Positions 5,845 through 6,966 of a DNA stretch of 6,966 nt are shown piece after piece. Where the stretch lies: NCBI GenBank assembly GCA_025963265.1, contig JAOPUY010000111.1, forward strand, positions 1-6,966, in the 5' to 3' direction. The translations under genes were made by a program, and so were the position numbers. How positions within the stretch are numbered: position 1 is the stretch's first letter; each line of letters opens with the position of its first letter. The notes below the pieces were generated by a model. It saw only the letters and a list, made by a program, of their open reading frames with translations. It ran no database searches and was not told the DNA's origin. Source of the stretch: Frankiales bacterium (lineage in GTDB: Bacteria; Actinomycetota; Actinomycetes; Mycobacteriales; Jatrophihabitantaceae).

Positions 5845-5956
5845 GCCAGGTACACCACTGGTCGAACGAGTCCGCCCGTCGAGACGTCCAAAAGGAGACC
5901 TGCCAGAACGGCGGCAGCTCGCGGCGCACGCGCCGGGGCCGAGGTTCGGAGGACAT
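5840..5956 (-). CDS. leaderless short ORF (38 aa) upstream of cysteine dioxygenase
   Basis: This small ORF starts with an ATG 6 nt after an AATACT -10 hexamer, which would put the transcription start on the A of ATG; leaderless translation of this kind is common in actinobacteria. The peptide begins MSSEPRPRRVRREL, contains FWQVSFW and ends DQWCTWR. It holds four Trp (residues 18, 23, 34, 37) and one Cys (residue 35) in 38 residues, far above normal Trp content. Its stop codon lies in the arm of a small hairpin, 57 nt before the dioxygenase ATG. A leader peptide that senses aminoacyl-tRNA is the leading idea. I do not recognise the peptide, and it lacks the poly-Cys run of the known mycobacterial cysteine attenuators. 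It could also be a chance ORF in a 5' leader. Confidence 0.5.
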   Translation of the reverse strand: MSSEPRPRRVRRELPPFWQVSFWTSRRADSFDQWCTWR

Positions 5957-5962
5957 GGGATG

Positions 5963-5992
5963 AGTATTACCCGGATCCCCGCCAAAAGGCAA
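5963..5992 (-). promoter_or_regulatory. promoter of the leader ORF / cysteine dioxygenase / rhodanese operon
   Basis: On the minus strand TTGCCT (5992-5987) and AATACT (5968-5963) are 18 nt apart (17 nt if TAATAC is taken). This is among the best vegetative-promoter matches in the window. The predicted start is at about 5956, on the ATG of the short ORF and about 170 nt before the dioxygenase start. Confidence 0.6.
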
Positions 5993-5995
5993 TTT

Positions 5996-6010
5996 CTATG
6001 GGCGCTATAG
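5996..6010. promoter_or_regulatory. imperfect palindrome abutting the -35 element
   Basis: CTATGGGCGCTATAG reads as an inverted repeat (6 paired positions, one of them G-T) ending 3 nt upstream of the minus-strand TTGCCT. The position suits an activator or repressor site for the cysteine dioxygenase operon. No regulator family is recognised. Confidence 0.22.
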
Positions 6011-6027
6011 AGATGATGGCTGAGAAT

Positions 6028-6453
6028 TCAGCCGGCCCAGCGAAACGAAGCCATCAGCGAGTGGAAACGCCGCAGCAACTCCGGCTCGGCGGCGCCGCCG
6101 CAGGCGAATTCGACCAGCAGCGCGATCTCGCTGTGCGGGGCCGGCACGACGTAGCGAGCGCTGCCGGCGACCGCGTCGAATTCGATCAACTCGGCAACCG
6201 GGGAGCAACGCCCGGATCGCACGGTCGCCACCGGCTCGTCGACCAAGCCGACCGAGAAGACCGCGCTCCCCGAGGCGAACAGACCTGCGGCCATCGAGCC
6301 GACCAGCAGCGTGGAAAGGATCGCGACGAGCGGTGCGCCCGCGATCTCCTCGGGAACGCTGCCGTCGGCCGGGGTGGCTACCAGCCAGTCCCGGCAATCG
6401 AGTTCGAAAGCTGGCAATTGCGGCGCCGAGACCGTTCCCCGATCTTCGTCCAC
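6028..6453 (-). CDS. uncharacterised protein, 141 aa
   Basis: I do not recognise a function. The GTG at 6453 is chosen because GAGGAGG lies 5 nt upstream; an in-frame ATG at 6498 has no ribosome-binding site. The protein begins with an acidic stretch (VDEDRG), then APLVAILSTLLVGSMAAGLF (residues 40-59), a Gly/Ala/Ser-rich, mildly hydrophobic segment. It closes with ARYVVPAPHSEIALLVEF (99-116) and a helix PELLRRFHSLMASFRW (124-139). The last part resembles actinobacterial proteins in which a 'YYVPVPG...LLVLxFS' strand pair is followed by an amphipathic helix ending in FRW (impression from memory, weak). There is no signal peptide. Codon use fits the neighbours. It reads in the same direction as the cysteine dioxygenase operon but is separated from it by a promoter. 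Confidence 0.72.
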   Translation of the reverse strand: MDEDRGTVSAPQLPAFELDCRDWLVATPADGSVPEEIAGAPLVAILSTLLVGSMAAGLFASGSAVFSVGLVDEPVATVRSGRCSPVAELIEFDAVAGSARYVVPAPHSEIALLVEFACGGAAEPELLRRFHSLMASFRWAG

Positions 6454-6498
6454 GAGTGCCTCCTCGGGTACCAAACGCGTCGCTCGCCGTGCTGTCAT

Positions 6499-6799
6499 GG
6501 CGCAACTGCTAAACGGAATAGTTACTCCTGTCTCAACATTTGCGCCGCATCACGGGCCGACTATGTGAAGCGATCAACCAAATTCGTGGACCAATCTCGT
6601 CCAAATCCCCCAAAAAACCGATGCGGTCGACAAGCCGAGGAGGCCGGCGAGCACGGCGGCGCCACGCGCCCCACAGGAAACCGCATTTCCCCCGTAACAT
6701 AAGAGGTTGGCAGCGTCGCCGCTGGATTCTGTAACTCGAGCGACTCGCGTTGTTCACGCGCACTTTTGGTGTTCTCTAGGTCGGAGGCTTGACGCCGGT
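6499..6799. other. intergenic region between the divergent unknown gene and korA
   Basis: This is about 300 nt with more A/T than the flanks (a CCCCCAAAAAACC tract at about 6607-6619) and no supported gene. It should hold two divergent promoters. The minus-strand one is unclear (TTGAGA near 6541 with a poor -10 near 6515). The plus-strand one is listed separately. No tRNA, repeat array or strong hairpin is seen. Confidence 0.6.
6707..6735 (+). promoter_or_regulatory. candidate korA promoter
   Basis: TTGGCA (6707-6712) and TGTAAC (6730-6735) are 17 nt apart and match the vegetative consensus at 5 of 6 and 4 of 6 positions. Transcription would start near 6742 and give a 5' leader of about 58 nt. 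Confidence 0.4.
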
Positions 6800-6966
6800 A
6801 TGGCAGTGAATGTTCAGCAATTGGATCGGGTCGTTATTCGCATCGCCGGGGACTCCGGCGACGGCATGCAGCTCACCGGCGACCGGTTCACCTCCGAGAC
6901 CGCCGCGTTCGGCAACGACCTCTCGACCCAGCCCAACTTCCCCGCCGAGATCCGGGCACCTGCGGG
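6800..6966 (+). CDS. korA: 2-oxoglutarate:ferredoxin oxidoreductase, alpha subunit (5' part)
   Basis: These are the first 55 codons of a KorA-type 2-oxoacid:acceptor oxidoreductase alpha subunit, cut by the window end. After [10 protein letters not shown] comes [20 protein letters not shown], then [20 protein letters not shown] and IRAPAG. This is the highly conserved opening of the gamma-like domain in actinobacterial KorA. With KorB the enzyme decarboxylates 2-oxoglutarate to succinyl-CoA and reduces ferredoxin, an alternative to the lipoate-dependent dehydrogenase in the TCA cycle. The ATG at 6800 is chosen from the family start; GGAGG at 6783-6787 is 12 nt upstream, somewhat far. korB is expected just downstream, outside the window. 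Confidence 0.92.
   Translation, partial: MAVNVQQLDRVVIRIAGDSGDGMQLTGDRFTSETAAFGNDLSTQPNFPAEIRAPA

Noticed and set aside
5784..5891. TTG at 5891 as the start of cysteine dioxygenase, giving a hydrophobic signal-like N-terminus
   Set aside because: It has no ribosome-binding site, while the ATG at 5783 has GGAG 7 nt upstream. Cysteine dioxygenase is cytoplasmic, and the hydrophobic stretch is in a different frame from the leader ORF by chance.
4788..5963. 391-codon plus-strand open frame
   Set aside because: It is antisense to the rhodanese and cysteine dioxygenase genes, both of which carry intact catalytic motifs. It is extremely Arg/Pro-rich with no domain.
5671..6702. 343-codon plus-strand open frame
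   Set aside because: It runs antisense to the 5' part of cysteine dioxygenase, its leader, the 141-aa gene and the intergenic region. Its composition is Arg/Gly/Ala-rich with no recognisable motif, as expected of GC-rich antisense frames.
6533..6763. 76-codon minus-strand open frame in the korA upstream region
   Set aside because: It has no ribosome-binding site, an Arg-rich composition with no motif, and it overlaps the likely korA promoter.

Overview
The window is chromosomal DNA from a high-GC Gram-positive bacterium (Actinomycetota). The evidence is the very GC-rich codon use, and the tRNA-Thr / tRNA-Met / rpmG / two-MaoC-gene order that is typical of actinobacteria and includes mycobacterial hadA-hadB. 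A mycobacterial-type (Rv1284-like) beta-carbonic anhydrase, a MocR-type aspartate aminotransferase and a ferredoxin-dependent 2-oxoglutarate oxidoreductase subunit agree with this. The genus cannot be named from the sequence; the two MaoC proteins alone do not prove that the organism makes mycolic acids.

Layout. (1) 1-646, plus: the C-terminal half of a PLP-dependent aminotransferase, cut by the window edge. (2) 2688 down to 630, minus: tRNA-Tyr, a structured spacer of about 240 nt, tRNA-Thr, tRNA-Met, rpmG (L33), a 15-bp hairpin, hadA, hadB and a small GNAT-like acetyltransferase that overlaps the end of the aminotransferase gene. (3) 2855-4740, plus: a tight three-gene set of yajQ, rmlA (glucose-1-phosphate thymidylyltransferase) and beta-carbonic anhydrase. 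(4) 6453 down to 4684, minus: an unrecognised 141-aa protein, then a strong promoter, an apparently leaderless 38-codon ORF rich in Trp, a small hairpin, cysteine dioxygenase and a rhodanese-domain protein. The rhodanese end runs 57 nt antisense into the carbonic anhydrase gene. (5) 6800 to the end, plus: the start of korA, after an AT-richer intergenic region of about 300 nt.

How the genes work together. Block 2 mixes translation genes (tRNAs, L33) with fatty-acid-elongation dehydratase subunits, as in other actinobacteria. Block 4 looks like a cysteine catabolism unit: the dioxygenase oxidises cysteine to cysteine sulfinate, and the translationally coupled rhodanese probably handles sulfane sulfur. 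Block 3 has no obvious common pathway.

Most genes are ordinary housekeeping genes. The items most worth a second look are the leaderless Trp/Cys-containing short ORF with a hairpin over its stop codon ahead of cysteine dioxygenase, the poorly paired acceptor stem of the tRNA-Met gene, the hairpin plus possible leaderless start between rpmG and hadA, and the structured spacer with a CRP-like palindrome between tRNA-Tyr and tRNA-Thr. I saw no mobile element, CRISPR array or defence-like system.
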